DNA from: Verrucomicrobiales bacterium
GTDB taxonomy: Bacteria; Verrucomicrobiota; Verrucomicrobiia; Verrucomicrobiales; DEV007
Reading direction: 5' to 3'
Length of the DNA stretch: 64,000 nucleotides
NCBI GenBank assembly: GCA_002698785.1
Contig: PAAG01000038.1
Coordinates: 144,684 to 208,683 of the forward strand
The notes under the pieces are model-generated. The model had not been told where the DNA came from and ran no database searches. It saw nothing but the letters and a program-made list of their open reading frames with translations. The position numbers were made by a program, and so were the translations under genes. Shown piece after piece: positions 19,179-28,020 of this stretch. Within the stretch, counting starts at the first letter, position 1. Each line of letters opens with the position of its first letter.

Positions 19179-21956
19179 TTGTTTTCCATCGCGGAAGCCC
19201 TCAACAACCCCTCGATACCCAACTTCGAAATACTCGGTCGTATCGGCGGCGGAGCGTACGGAGAGGTATACCTGGCCCGATCGGTGACTGGAATGTTCCG
19301 TGCCGTGAAGGTGGTGCAGCGAACAGATTTCGAATACGAGCGCACTTTTGAAAGGGAGTTTGAGGGCATCCAGAAATACGAGCAGGTTTCTCAAAACCAC
19401 CCCGGACTGGTCGACGTGTTACATGTTGGCCGAAATGACAGTGAGGGATATTACTACTATGTAATGGAGCTCGCTGATGATGAGAGTGGCGAGTACCGGG
19501 ACGTGGATATCGATACCTACTCTCCCAAGACGCTATCGTCGGAATTCCGAAGAAAACCCACCCATTCTGTCAGAGATTGTGTAGAACTGGGGATCTCTCT
19601 GGCAGGTGCGCTGGGTCATCTGCACCAGGCTGGACTTACGCATCGGGATGTAAAACCTTCGAATATCATCTTTGTAAACGGCAAACCGAAATTGGCAGAT
19701 GTCGGTTTGGTGGCCAGCTCCGGGCAGCGAACCTATGTGGGAACCGAGGGATATGTTCCCCCGGAGGGCCCCGGCACTAGCTCGGCGGATCTATATTCCC
19801 TGGCGATGGTGCTGTATGAAATGCACACCGGGAAAGATAGATTGGATTTCCCTGAGTTGCCGACAAACATGGAAATCCCGCCCACGGTAAACCGGGATGA
19901 GTGGAGGTCGCTGAATACGGTGATTTGTCGTGCGGGATCACCTGATCCGAGAAAGCGTTTTGAAACAGCTGGAGCATTCGCGAAAGCACTGCAGGGAGTT
20001 ATCGGATTGCCCGAAGAATACACCTCCCAATCCAATCCCGGAAGCAGAGTGGCGGCGACCGGGCTCACTATTTTGTTTGTTATGTTGATTGCCGCGGTCG
20101 GTGGCATTGGCTGGTGGCTCTGGGACGATCATCAGAGTTTTCAAGAAGATCTCGCCAAGCGCCAGGCAGAGGAGGAGAAAGCCGCCAAGGAGGAGGCCAA
20201 AGAGAAAGAGCAACAGTTTCCTCTCCTCGCAGGTGGCGATCCTGAAGAAAAGGAAGATTCTTCGAAAGAAAAAGAACAGCCTTCTTCATCTGATGGACCT
20301 GAAGAGCCGAAAGGTGAAAAGGAGAAGGTGGCGGAAGTGAAAAATCCAGAGGAGGAGCCAAAGGGAGAGCAAAAAGAAGATCCGAAGGAATCACCAAAGG
20401 AAGAAGTCGCTGCCAAAGAAAAGGAAGATCCACCGCTCAAGGTTGAAGTCGTGAATCCGCCTGCCCCGATGGGACAGGTGAAAATCATGAGTCAGCCGAG
20501 TGGAGCACGTGTGTGGCTGGATGGCGAAGAGATCGGGATTACCGAGACGCGTCTCCTCGAATTCGAACCTGGTCCGATTGAGTTCGTTCTCAAACTCGAT
20601 GGATATCATGACTACGAGTATTCCGGAACGGTGAACGAGGGGGTTCAAGTAGTGAACTTGGAATTGCTACCAGACTTGGGACCAATTCCCGGTAACCCAT
20701 GGGTGAACTACATGGGAGTTGAGTTCACCCAGCAACCTTCTGGCGTCTACCGCTCGAATCAGGAAATTAGCTCGCAATTGTTTGAGCAATATCTGGCAGA
20801 CACCGGGAAAGCAGTTCCCTATGTTGCACTGGAAGGGCTTGCTCAGGTGCGGGATGAAGCTGCAGTGAATGATTTTTGCCGCTGGATGACGAATATCGAT
20901 CGTCAGGGCGGGTATCTTGGACCCGATAAATACTACCGGTTCGAACGCAATGCCCTCGATTCTAGGCGTGATTCTTTCTATCTCGTCATAGATGATCGGT
21001 TTGGGATTCTAATTCTGAATTCCGAGCCTCCTGGCGCACAGGTCTACGATGGAGAAGAGTTCCTTGGTGAAACACCCGTCACTTTGAACCAGATTCCGCT
21101 TGGGAAATACTCATTGAAGCTCATCAAACCCGGATACGAAACCGCGATTGTGGAAGGCGAACTCGGACAGGAGCCCATAGGTCAAACAGTAGAAATGCAA
21201 CGGGATGCATCGGTCGTGTTCGGTCAGGAATGGTCGAACAGCATGGGCATGCCTTTGGTCCCTGTCGGCGATCTCATGGTCGCGACCTTTGAAACACGAG
21301 TTTCTGACTTCAGTGAATTCATCCAGGACACTCGAGGATTTGCACCCAATGTGGACTATGTTCAGCCGCTGAATCACCCAGTTGCCGGAGTGAATCTGGC
21401 GGAAGCCAAAGCATTTTGCTCATGGTTAACGATTCGCGAGCGTGCCGCAGGGTTGATTCGTCCTTGGCAGGAGTACCGACTGCCAAGTGATCGAGAGTGG
21501 AGCAATTTTGCTGGAATCGATCAGGAAGCCGGAAATTCTCCTGCCGAACGCAGCCAATTGGCTGATGATGTATACCCATGGGGAAACCAATGGCCACCTC
21601 CAGAGGCTGTCGGCAATTATGCTGACGCAGCTGCCGGTAGCATTTTCGGCAAGTATGTGATCGAGGGTTACAATGACGGTTTCGTCTACACTTCTCCCGT
21701 GGGCTCTTTCCAGCCGGCACCCAATGGCCTCTACGATCTCAGCGGAAATGTGTGGGAGTGGGTTTTGGACTCTTTCGGGGATTCCGCAAACAGTCTCAAT
21801 GTTGTCCGGGGTGGTGCGGCCAACTCTTACGAGAAAGAAGTTCTGGTAACCGGATATCGGAATGCTGTTCCGGCGACGTCGAAAGAGCGGTTTTACGGTT
21901 TTCGCTACGTCTTGGAAGACGTTGGAAATCCGGATGCTGCGGCAATTGAGCAGTGA
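19179..21956 (+). CDS. transmembrane Ser/Thr protein kinase with PEGA and FGE-fold sensor
   Basis: 925 aa. The cytoplasmic kinase (about 12-290) has the G-loop GRIGGGAYGEV, the lysine of FRAVKVV, HRDVKPSNI, a metal-binding Asp in ADVG (for DFG) and VPPE, so it should be active. One TM segment (about 297-318) is followed by a 100-residue Glu/Lys/Pro linker, a PEGA repeat (VKIMSQPSGARVWLDGEEIG), a degenerate FGE-like block (about 505-605), a second PEGA repeat (LNSEPPGAQVYDGEEFLG) and a C-terminal FGE-fold domain (GLYDLSGNVWEWVLDS, NVVRGGAANSYEKE, YGFRYVLED). No cysteine occupies the FGE catalytic positions, so the ectodomain is probably a sensor or binding module. The start appears to be TTG at 19179, because no ATG or GTG lies before the G-loop. 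The gene upstream ends 50 bases away. Confidence 0.88.
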   Translation: MFSIAEALNNPSIPNFEILGRIGGGAYGEVYLARSVTGMFRAVKVVQRTDFEYERTFEREFEGIQKYEQVSQNHPGLVDVLHVGRNDSEGYYYYVMELADDESGEYRDVDIDTYSPKTLSSEFRRKPTHSVRDCVELGISLAGALGHLHQAGLTHRDVKPSNIIFVNGKPKLADVGLVASSGQRTYVGTEGYVPPEGPGTSSADLYSLAMVLYEMHTGKDRLDFPELPTNMEIPPTVNRDEWRSLNTVICRAGSPDPRKRFETAGAFAKALQGVIGLPEEYTSQSNPGSRVAATGLTILFVMLIAAVGGIGWWLWDDHQSFQEDLAKRQAEEEKAAKEEAKEKEQQFPLLAGGDPEEKEDSSKEKEQPSSSDGPEEPKGEKEKVAEVKNPEEEPKGEQKEDPKESPKEEVAAKEKEDPPLKVEVVNPPAPMGQVKIMSQPSGARVWLDGEEIGITETRLLEFEPGPIEFVLKLDGYHDYEYSGTVNEGVQVVNLELLPDLGPIPGNPWVNYMGVEFTQQPSGVYRSNQEISSQLFEQYLADTGKAVPYVALEGLAQVRDEAAVNDFCRWMTNIDRQGGYLGPDKYYRFERNALDSRRDSFYLVIDDRFGILILNSEPPGAQVYDGEEFLGETPVTLNQIPLGKYSLKLIKPGYETAIVEGELGQEPIGQTVEMQRDASVVFGQEWSNSMGMPLVPVGDLMVATFETRVSDFSEFIQDTRGFAPNVDYVQPLNHPVAGVNLAEAKAFCSWLTIRERAAGLIRPWQEYRLPSDREWSNFAGIDQEAGNSPAERSQLADDVYPWGNQWPPPEAVGNYADAAAGSIFGKYVIEGYNDGFVYTSPVGSFQPAPNGLYDLSGNVWEWVLDSFGDSANSLNVVRGGAANSYEKEVLVTGYRNAVPATSKERFYGFRYVLEDVGNPDAAAIEQ

Positions 21957-21995
21957 TTCTGTTTGAATTTATCAGGGCGGTTTCGATACTGTTGC

Positions 21996-23363
21996 ATGTT
22001 ACGAAGTACCGTTGCGCACATTCTCAAGAGCGATGAATCACCTGGCCAGGTAAAAGTGGAAGGCTGGGTTCGAACGAAGCGCGATTCGAAGGCTTTTTCC
22101 TTTATCGAGCTGAATGATGGCAGTTGTCTTGCGAACCTTCAGGTGATAGCCGATGCGACGATCCCGGGATATAAGGAATCTGTTGTTCACCTGACAACTG
22201 GCGCGTCGCTTTCGGTGTCGGGAAAGGTAGTCCCTTCGCAGGGAAAAGGACAAAAGTGGGAGATTCAAGCGGACGAGGTAACGCTACTGGGAAAGGCTGA
22301 CGACGACTACCCACTCCAGAAGAAAGGGCACTCGATGGAATTTATGCGGTCTATCGCTCACCTGCGTCCGCGTTCGAATCTCTTCGGGGCCGTCTTCCGC
22401 GTTCGTTCGCGAATGGCCTATTCGATTCATCGTTTCTTTCAGGAAAAAGGATTCGTTTATGTGCACACACCTATCATTACCGCCTCGGATTGCGAAGGGG
22501 CAGGAGAGATGTTCCGTGTGGTCACCATGGAGGGCGAGGAGTTCAATGTGGGAGAAGAAGAGTTCTTTGATAAGCCGACCTATTTGACGGTTAGCGGTCA
22601 GCTCGAAGGAGAAACGTTCGCCTGTGCGTTGTCTAACATTTACACTTTTGGGCCGACTTTTCGGGCAGAGAATTCTCATACTTCTCGGCACGCTGCCGAG
22701 TTCTGGATGATCGAGCCAGAGATGGCTTTCTGCGATATCGAAGGAGATATGGACCTGGCGGAGGAAATGATCCGTTTCCTGGTGGAGGATGCTCTAGATG
22801 CTTGTGAGGAAGACCTTTCCTTCTTCAACAAGTTCGTCGACAAGGGATTGATCGAGAGACTCGAATTTGTCAGGGATCGGAGTTTTGAAAGGGTGACCTA
22901 CACGGAGGCGATCGATCTTCTGAAGAAGAGTGGAAAAACGTTCGAGTATCCGGTTGATTACGGATTGAACCTCCAGTCGGAACACGAGCGGTATTTGACC
23001 GAGGAACACTTCAAGTGCCCGACGACCGTTTATAATTACCCAAAGGAGATCAAGCCTTTCTACATGCGTAAGAATGACGATGGAAAGACCGTTGCTGCAA
23101 TGGACTTGCTAGTGCCGGGGATCGGGGAAATTATCGGTGGGAGTCAGCGGGAGGAACGGCTGGATGTGCTACGGGAGAACTTCGAAGCTCATGAGCTCGA
23201 TGAAAAAGAATACTCCTGGTATGTCGACCTCAGGCGCTATGGAACCGTGCCGCATGCGGGCTTTGGGCTCGGATTTGAAAGGCTCCTGATGTTTGTCACA
23301 GGAGTGGCGAACATCCGCGATGTTATCCCTTTTCCCAGAACGCCGGGTTCTGCAGAATTTTGA
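21996..23363 (+). CDS. asnS: asparaginyl-tRNA synthetase
   Basis: 455 aa from the ATG at 21996, giving [10 protein letters not shown]. An in-frame TTG 11 codons upstream is less likely. It charges tRNA-Asn. The N-terminal OB fold shows [25 protein letters not shown]. Class II motif 2 is [26 protein letters not shown] and motif 3 is [15 protein letters not shown]. Motif 1 lies around the dimer helix near [26 protein letters not shown]. The EFWMIEPE and SQREERLD phrases favour AsnS over AspS. Its stop is directly followed by the stop of the convergent propeller gene. Confidence 0.95.
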   Translation: MLRSTVAHILKSDESPGQVKVEGWVRTKRDSKAFSFIELNDGSCLANLQVIADATIPGYKESVVHLTTGASLSVSGKVVPSQGKGQKWEIQADEVTLLGKADDDYPLQKKGHSMEFMRSIAHLRPRSNLFGAVFRVRSRMAYSIHRFFQEKGFVYVHTPIITASDCEGAGEMFRVVTMEGEEFNVGEEEFFDKPTYLTVSGQLEGETFACALSNIYTFGPTFRAENSHTSRHAAEFWMIEPEMAFCDIEGDMDLAEEMIRFLVEDALDACEEDLSFFNKFVDKGLIERLEFVRDRSFERVTYTEAIDLLKKSGKTFEYPVDYGLNLQSEHERYLTEEHFKCPTTVYNYPKEIKPFYMRKNDDGKTVAAMDLLVPGIGEIIGGSQREERLDVLRENFEAHELDEKEYSWYVDLRRYGTVPHAGFGLGFERLLMFVTGVANIRDVIPFPRTPGSAEF

Positions 23364-24761
23364 TCAGCCCTGAGATACGGGGACTTCGGAAATCGAACAG
23401 TAGAGCTTCCGAGTTTTCTTCCTTCCTTCGCCGAGGGCCGTTCTCTTGCGGAGTTCAAAAATTGAACCGTCCTCGCATACCACGATGAGTTCGCCTGAGC
23501 TGCTGGCACGAAGGGCTTTTACATGGTGATCGGAAATTTCAATTTCTTCGAGAACCGAGAGTTTTCGGCTGGTATCAGAATGCGGAGATGCAGCCATTAA
23601 CTGGCCATCCTGGCTGGCTACGATCACTTTCCCGGAAAGTGAGGGGAAGCTCTCGCCGCGGTAGATGAGGCTTCCCGTTGCTGAGCCGATGACACCTTTC
23701 GTTGAATCAAGCGTGAGAAGAGGTCGGGTGATGATATCGGCAAGTTGGGAGCGAAACGCGAGATTGATTATGGAATTCGAGGCTTCCAGATCCCAGCCGA
23801 AATGTTCTCCCCCGATGTGGCTGAGGTGAACTCTTTCTTTTCCATCCTGTCCCAGCTCTCCGATGCAGAGGCGCTGCTGAAATGGGTCGTAAGCAAGGGA
23901 GTAGGGGGCGCGGAGACCAAATGCCCAAATCTCAGGAAGTGAATCGGTAACAAGCCGGAAAGGGTTGGTCTCCGGAATACCATATTGTCCGTTCTCAGAA
24001 TTGAAACCAAGAGGGTCGATTCGCAAAACCTTGCCGAAGGCGCTGGTGAGCGAAGAAGCGTTTTTCGAGGCGCTCTTCTTTCCGACTTCTTCGATGGCTC
24101 CGTCACCTGTTCCAATGTAGAGATACCCATAGTGGTCGAAAGCGAGGCTGGAAACGTTGTGCTCGCGCCCATGCTGGCTGAACCGAAGGATCTGGCGTCT
24201 GTCCCCTTCAAAATTCGGGGAAAATGGGTCTTTTGCTGTGAATTCATAGAGCACGTCCTGGTGGGTTTCCTCGTCCGCACCGAATTCAGGGAGGAAGTCA
24301 GCTTTCCCGGAACCGGAGACCTCTGTGGTAACGACGTAAAATTTTCCGTATCCGGCGGTGTCTTCGACTAGAAATTCGGGGTGGAAGGCGAGGGCGGTGA
24401 ATCCCAAGCTGTGGTCACTGGCTTCGTTCTCAAGGTGGGCGTAGTCGTTGGTTGTGAGGTCTTTGTTGAAGGATTCACGAGCGATCCGAACAATGGTCCC
24501 GTTCCGCTGGAGCACGTAGGAGATTCCCTGTGCATCCGTCGAGATGTCGACTGGCTTGTCGGTTTCTGCGAGGAGGACAGGCTCAGCGTTAAAATTCATC
24601 ACCTCGTGAGGAATCAGATCCTGAACAACTGCTCCGGCGTCCTCATCGCTACCTTTCGTGAGCAGGTTTCCTTGAAACACCAGATAGCCCAGCATTCCGA
24701 GGACGGTGGAGAGAAGGAAGAGCCCAATTTTGCCAAGGACGGAAAGGATTATCGAATTCAT
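23364..24761 (-). CDS. membrane-anchored glucose/sorbosone dehydrogenase-like beta-propeller
   Basis: 465 aa. An N-terminal hydrophobic anchor (ILSVLGKIGLFLLSTVLGMLGYLVF) is followed by a six-bladed propeller of the GSDH type. Visible phrases are LGFTALAFHPEF, HNVSSLAFDHYGYLYIGTGDG, GKVLRIDPLG, EIWAFGLRAPYSLAYDP and ERVHLSHIGGEHFGWDLE. These match PQQ-dependent sugar dehydrogenases in layout (pathway knowledge: periplasmic aldose oxidation). PQQ binding cannot be confirmed by eye. It is a single gene, convergent with asnS, with its promoter in the AT-rich 169-base gap before the PhyH gene. Confidence 0.8.
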   Translation of the reverse strand: MNSIILSVLGKIGLFLLSTVLGMLGYLVFQGNLLTKGSDEDAGAVVQDLIPHEVMNFNAEPVLLAETDKPVDISTDAQGISYVLQRNGTIVRIARESFNKDLTTNDYAHLENEASDHSLGFTALAFHPEFLVEDTAGYGKFYVVTTEVSGSGKADFLPEFGADEETHQDVLYEFTAKDPFSPNFEGDRRQILRFSQHGREHNVSSLAFDHYGYLYIGTGDGAIEEVGKKSASKNASSLTSAFGKVLRIDPLGFNSENGQYGIPETNPFRLVTDSLPEIWAFGLRAPYSLAYDPFQQRLCIGELGQDGKERVHLSHIGGEHFGWDLEASNSIINLAFRSQLADIITRPLLTLDSTKGVIGSATGSLIYRGESFPSLSGKVIVASQDGQLMAASPHSDTSRKLSVLEEIEISDHHVKALRASSSGELIVVCEDGSIFELRKRTALGEGRKKTRKLYCSISEVPVSQG

Positions 24762-24930
24762 GCGGGAACGAAAAATTTGCGGGTGCGGTATGAATTTTCA
24801 TAATTAATAATTGTTTCTGAGAAAATTTGCAAGTTTGAAATTATTATTTTTTACTCTCAATTCTGAGAATTCGAAGGATTGAGGTATCCGGATTTACATA
24901 TTTCGTTCGATCCGTCATGATCGAAGGCAG

Positions 24931-25779
24931 ATGAACGGAGTATTCGATTCGGCGGAACTGGCTAGCTATCACGACAATGGCTACCTGATACGGAGAGGGC
25001 TCTTCACCGAAGAGGAAATCGGCCTACTGGCTGAGACGGCGAGAAATGATCACGCGCTTGATCAGGCTGCGACTGCCTTGGATGATGGAGAAGGTAATCG
25101 AGTGAGACTTTCACTCTGGAATCATCCTGGAGAGGGCATATATGGAATGGTTGCCCGCTGTCGCCGAATGGTAGACTCCGTAGAACAGTTGATCGGAGAA
25201 GAGGTATATCATTACCATTCTAAGATGATTCTGAAAGACGCCCGAACCGGTGGGGCGTGGGCATGGCACCAAGACTACGGATATTGGTATCAGAATGGAC
25301 TTCTCTTTCCGGATCTCTGCAGTGTGATGATCGCCGTTGATCCGGCGACGAAAGAAAATGGATGTCTCCAGGTGCTGCGAGGTTCGCACAAAATGGGGCG
25401 TGTGAACCACATCCTTTCAGGGGAACAGGCCGGCGCGGATCGAGAGCGGGTAGAAGAAGCCCAAAAGGTGATGGAGTTGGTGTATTGCGAAATGGACCCG
25501 GGAGACGCGGTGTTTTTCCATTCCAACACACTGCATGCTTCCGGGGCGAATCACTCTGAGAATTCACGATGGGCGATGATCTGCTGCTACAATGCCGCAT
25601 CAAACAATCCGTATAGGGAGTCGCATCATCCGAGTTACACCAAGTTGCACAAAGTGGATGATTCTAAGATCATCGAGGTAGGTCGAACAGAGGCTGCTCG
25701 ATCGGGCGTTGAATTCGCAAATATCGAAGAGGATGACCAGAGTGCGAAGGTGCTGGCAGAATCAGGAGAGGAACCGTAG
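24931..25779 (+). CDS. phytanoyl-CoA dioxygenase (PhyH) family protein
   Basis: 282 aa. Fe(II)/2-oxoglutarate dioxygenase of the PhyH family. The metal-binding H-x-D is in WAWHQDYGYW (about residue 110) and the distal His is in FFHSNTLHASGANHSENSRWAMICCYN, which also contains the 2-oxoglutarate-binding Arg. PDLCSVMIAVDPATKENGCLQVLRGSHKMG is a typical PhyH core strand. The start is the ATG at 24931 with GAAGG upstream. The next gene, DUF1080, begins 4 bases after its stop, so the two form an operon. The substrate is unknown; PVC genomes hold many PhyH paralogues. Confidence 0.9.
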   Translation: MNGVFDSAELASYHDNGYLIRRGLFTEEEIGLLAETARNDHALDQAATALDDGEGNRVRLSLWNHPGEGIYGMVARCRRMVDSVEQLIGEEVYHYHSKMILKDARTGGAWAWHQDYGYWYQNGLLFPDLCSVMIAVDPATKENGCLQVLRGSHKMGRVNHILSGEQAGADRERVEEAQKVMELVYCEMDPGDAVFFHSNTLHASGANHSENSRWAMICCYNAASNNPYRESHHPSYTKLHKVDDSKIIEVGRTEAARSGVEFANIEEDDQSAKVLAESGEEP

Positions 25780-25783
25780 AAGC

Positions 25784-26527
25784 ATGATGAAAAAGTTCGC
25801 GATAGTTGCCTTGGTGGGCCTTTTGACTCCTTTAGCGAAAGGTGAGCCGGAATTCGACACCCTTTTCGATGGCACCTCTCTGGAAGGGTGGGAGCAGTCG
25901 GGCAATTGGGAAATTCAAACGGATGGAAGCCTTTTTCGTAAAGAGAAAGGCGGGAGCTTGGTGTTTGCGGAATACAAAGTTCCAGATGACTTCGAACTGA
26001 GGTTCGAATGGCGGGTGGGGGAGGGTAGCAACAGCGGCGTCTATTATCGGCCTACCCAATACGAGTACCAAATTCTGCATAACGAGGGCCACAGCAATGG
26101 AACGAATCCGAGGACGACTGCGGCTTCCCTCTATTTCTGTATGGCGCCGAGCGAGGATGTCACCAAGCCGGTAGGCGAGTGGAATACGGCTCGAATCGTG
26201 GCCAAAGGTAGTTTTATTCAGCACTGGCTGAACGGGGAGAAGGTGGTCGCGTTCGATTACGACGATTCTCGATGGGAGGAAAATGTTAAGCTTTTACAAG
26301 CTCGCGGGGGAGATCTCTCAGCACGGGGAGCGTTTCTCTCTTTGCAGGATCATGGCGACCCGGTTTGGTTTCGGAATATTCGATTGAGAGAAATTCCGGC
26401 GGAAGAAGAAATCGACGAGTCGTCACTCACGCCAGCTCTTGTCCCGGAGAGTGAGAGGGAGGCTGAGAGGAAGAAAGTCGAGGCGATTCGAAAAAAGCGG
26501 GAAGCGGAAGAGAGAAAAACGAAGTGA
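25784..26527 (+). CDS. secreted DUF1080 (3-keto-disaccharide hydrolase-like) protein
   Basis: 247 aa from the ATG at 25784. The frame is open further upstream inside the PhyH gene, but this ATG opens into a signal peptide (KKFAIVALVGLLTPLAKG). The DUF1080 fold is shown by FDTLFDGTSLEGWEQSGNWEIQTDGSL, DFELRFEWRVGEGSNSGVYYRP, YEYQILHNEGH, WNTARIVAKGSFIQHWLNGEKV and LSLQDHGDPVWFRNIRLREI. The family is abundant in Planctomycetes and Verrucomicrobiota; one branch hydrolyses 3-keto-glycosides. The last 45 residues are a charged Lys/Glu helix not typical of the domain. It is probably co-translated with PhyH. Confidence 0.9.
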   Translation: MMKKFAIVALVGLLTPLAKGEPEFDTLFDGTSLEGWEQSGNWEIQTDGSLFRKEKGGSLVFAEYKVPDDFELRFEWRVGEGSNSGVYYRPTQYEYQILHNEGHSNGTNPRTTAASLYFCMAPSEDVTKPVGEWNTARIVAKGSFIQHWLNGEKVVAFDYDDSRWEENVKLLQARGGDLSARGAFLSLQDHGDPVWFRNIRLREIPAEEEIDESSLTPALVPESEREAERKKVEAIRKKREAEERKTK

Positions 26528-26536
26528 GGGCCCGCT

Positions 26537-27106
26537 TCAAAGATCCATAATGCTTTCGATGAGGATGCTTTGGAGAACTGAATAGAGCTCGTACTGGGCT
26601 AACAGGAGAACACGGTCTTGATCGATGCTATGAATTCCCTCGCTTTGTGCGATGGCGCGATCCTCGGCATCAGCGAGCCCGTATTCCTCATTCATTAGAA
26701 GGCGTGCCTGGTTGAGAACGCTGTACCAGGGTTCGGTATGTTCGACGGGGACGTCCACGCGTTTCAATTCGAGATTTTCGCCGAGCCATTCAAAGGCATC
26801 GATTTCCGGCATCTCCTCCGGAGAGAGGTTTCTCACTCCACTGAGGTCTTCTTTCACGATGTCGCGAGATTGTGAAAAGGTACTTTCCAAGTCGGGTTTT
26901 ACGAATTCCTCCCAATCGTCCACGTGAGATAGCGTGTCCTCATCTGCGAGGGTACTGGTATCGAAGGGAGAGGGAAAGAGACGCTCGCGGCTGGCCGGCC
27001 GAAATCCTTCACCAGCTGCGATTCCCGGCAGCTCTTCGATCAATTGCCACTCTGCTGGCGTCAGGGCGTCGAGTGACCAACTGTCTTCATTCTTCAAAAA
27101 TCTCAT
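26537..27106 (-). CDS. hypothetical acidic protein, possibly DUF2017-like
   Basis: 189 aa, acidic, with no signal or TM segment. The C-terminal half is helical, with WYSVLNQARLLMNEEYGLADAEDR and DRVLLLAQYELYSVLQSILIESIMDL. The phrase VLNQARLLMNEEYGL resembles the LNDLRLVLGTRLG-type helix of the DUF2017 family, but I hold this only weakly. The N-terminal phrase LTPAEWQLIEELPGIA is consistent with a small helical domain. It converges with DUF1080, and its start faces the MarR gene across 310 bases. Confidence 0.6.
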   Translation of the reverse strand: MRFLKNEDSWSLDALTPAEWQLIEELPGIAAGEGFRPASRERLFPSPFDTSTLADEDTLSHVDDWEEFVKPDLESTFSQSRDIVKEDLSGVRNLSPEEMPEIDAFEWLGENLELKRVDVPVEHTEPWYSVLNQARLLMNEEYGLADAEDRAIAQSEGIHSIDQDRVLLLAQYELYSVLQSILIESIMDL

Positions 27107-27342
27107 GCGATATCGTTCCGGAAGGAACTGGGTAGACTACGGTCAGGCCCGGATTCTGTCAGGTCCTGAAATTACACTTTTGGTCTTCTACCGCCTCTTT
27201 TTGAGTGTGTCGCATATTTGACATTTAATTCAGACTTACAATTTAATATTGCGAAATTCGAAAGGTATGAGAAACTTATTTGAAAATTTGTGCGACCAAA
27301 AGGGTTGATCATCTAATTATTATGAAAAATCTAATAAAAAAG
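27107..27342. other. long AT-rich intergenic region upstream of marR-type gene
   Basis: This is most of a 310-base gap between two divergent genes. It is strongly AT-rich and holds no convincing ORF or RNA gene. The only structure I can support is the promoter and operator listed separately at 27343-27382. Confidence 0.4.
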
Positions 27343-27371
27343 TTGCACAAAGCTATCGTAGCGGGTTAAAT
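27343..27371 (+). promoter_or_regulatory. putative sigma-70 promoter of the MarR gene
   Basis: TTGCAC (27343-27348) and TTAAAT (27366-27371) are separated by 17 bases, a good match in spacing and fair in sequence to -35/-10 elements. The -10 end overlaps the palindromic operator at 27369-27382, about 45 bases before the start codon. Confidence 0.45.
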
Positions 27372-27382
27372 TGTTAACAATT
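27369..27382. promoter_or_regulatory. 14-bp palindrome, candidate MarR autoregulatory operator
   Basis: AATTGTTAACAATT is a perfect 14-base palindrome overlapping the predicted -10 element and ending 34 bases before the MarR-type start codon. MarR dimers typically bind palindromes of this size at their own promoters, so repression of its own gene is the likely role. Confidence 0.5.
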
Positions 27383-27416
27383 ACCATAATTTCTAAAATC
27401 GCTAGGAGGTAACATT

Positions 27417-27875
27417 ATGCAATTATCAGAAGAAACTAACGCCGGGGTCGAGCCGAATGCCGATCGCTTGGCTGATTTCATTATGTTCGCCCAGCGTTCA
27501 TTCCTACTCGACCTTTCGAAGGAACTGAACAAAGGGAACGTATCGTACGCCCAGTTTTTCTTGCTGGGATATCTTGCCAACGAGGATTACCTCACAATGA
27601 CGGATATCTCTAAGAAAATGGGCCATTCCACCGCTGCTGCAACCGGTCTGGTCGATAGACTTGAGAAACTCGGTTACGTCCAGCGCCTCCATGCTGCCGA
27701 CGATCGTCGCAAGGTAATGGTTCAGATCACCCGTAAGGGAATTGAGATGGTCAGTCGCCTGCGCAACGTGATTGCCGACAGCATTTCGCAAGTGATGGCT
27801 GCTACGGAGAGCGGGGAAGAAGCAGATATCCAACCCATTTATTCACAGTTGCGAGAGTTTTTAGGTTCCCGATAA
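27417..27875 (+). CDS. MarR-family transcriptional regulator
   Basis: 152 aa. Winged-helix regulator: dimerisation helices at both ends, HTH at TMTDISKKMGHSTAAATGLVDRLEKLGYVQR, and the wing with the family signature DDRRKVMVQITRKG. The ribosome site TAGGAGG lies 8 bases before the ATG at 27417, the strongest in the window, so the start is firm. A palindromic operator and promoter lie just upstream. It is transcribed alone and followed by a strong terminator at 27976. The effector and other targets are unknown. Confidence 0.93.
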   Translation: MQLSEETNAGVEPNADRLADFIMFAQRSFLLDLSKELNKGNVSYAQFFLLGYLANEDYLTMTDISKKMGHSTAAATGLVDRLEKLGYVQRLHAADDRRKVMVQITRKGIEMVSRLRNVIADSISQVMAATESGEEADIQPIYSQLREFLGSR

Positions 27876-27975
27876 ACCTTAAGAGGGAAGTAATTTTGCC
27901 TCCCTTACTCAGCGAAACACACTCATCAGGTTTATCGAGAAACTAACAACCTCCCACAGTTAAGCGATTTTAGAG

Positions 27976-28005
27976 ACGCTCCCGGGCAACCGGGAGCGTT
28001 TTCGT
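27976..28005 (+). terminator. Rho-independent terminator after MarR gene
   Basis: A perfect 10-bp stem (ACGCTCCCGG / CCGGGAGCGT) with a GCAA tetraloop is followed by TTTCGTTT. It lies 100 bases after the MarR stop and just before the convergent pdxH end, so it may serve both strands. Confidence 0.85.
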
Positions 28006-28020
28006 TTGTAAGGTAAAATG

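Noticed and set aside
19179..21956. FGE-fold domain as an active formylglycine-generating enzyme
   Set aside because: The catalytic cysteine pair is missing from the C-terminal motif region, and the domain is attached to a kinase.
27879..27915. possible terminator directly after the MarR gene
   Set aside because: The GAGGGA...TCCCTT pairing is short and interrupted; the perfect stem at 27976 is a far better candidate.
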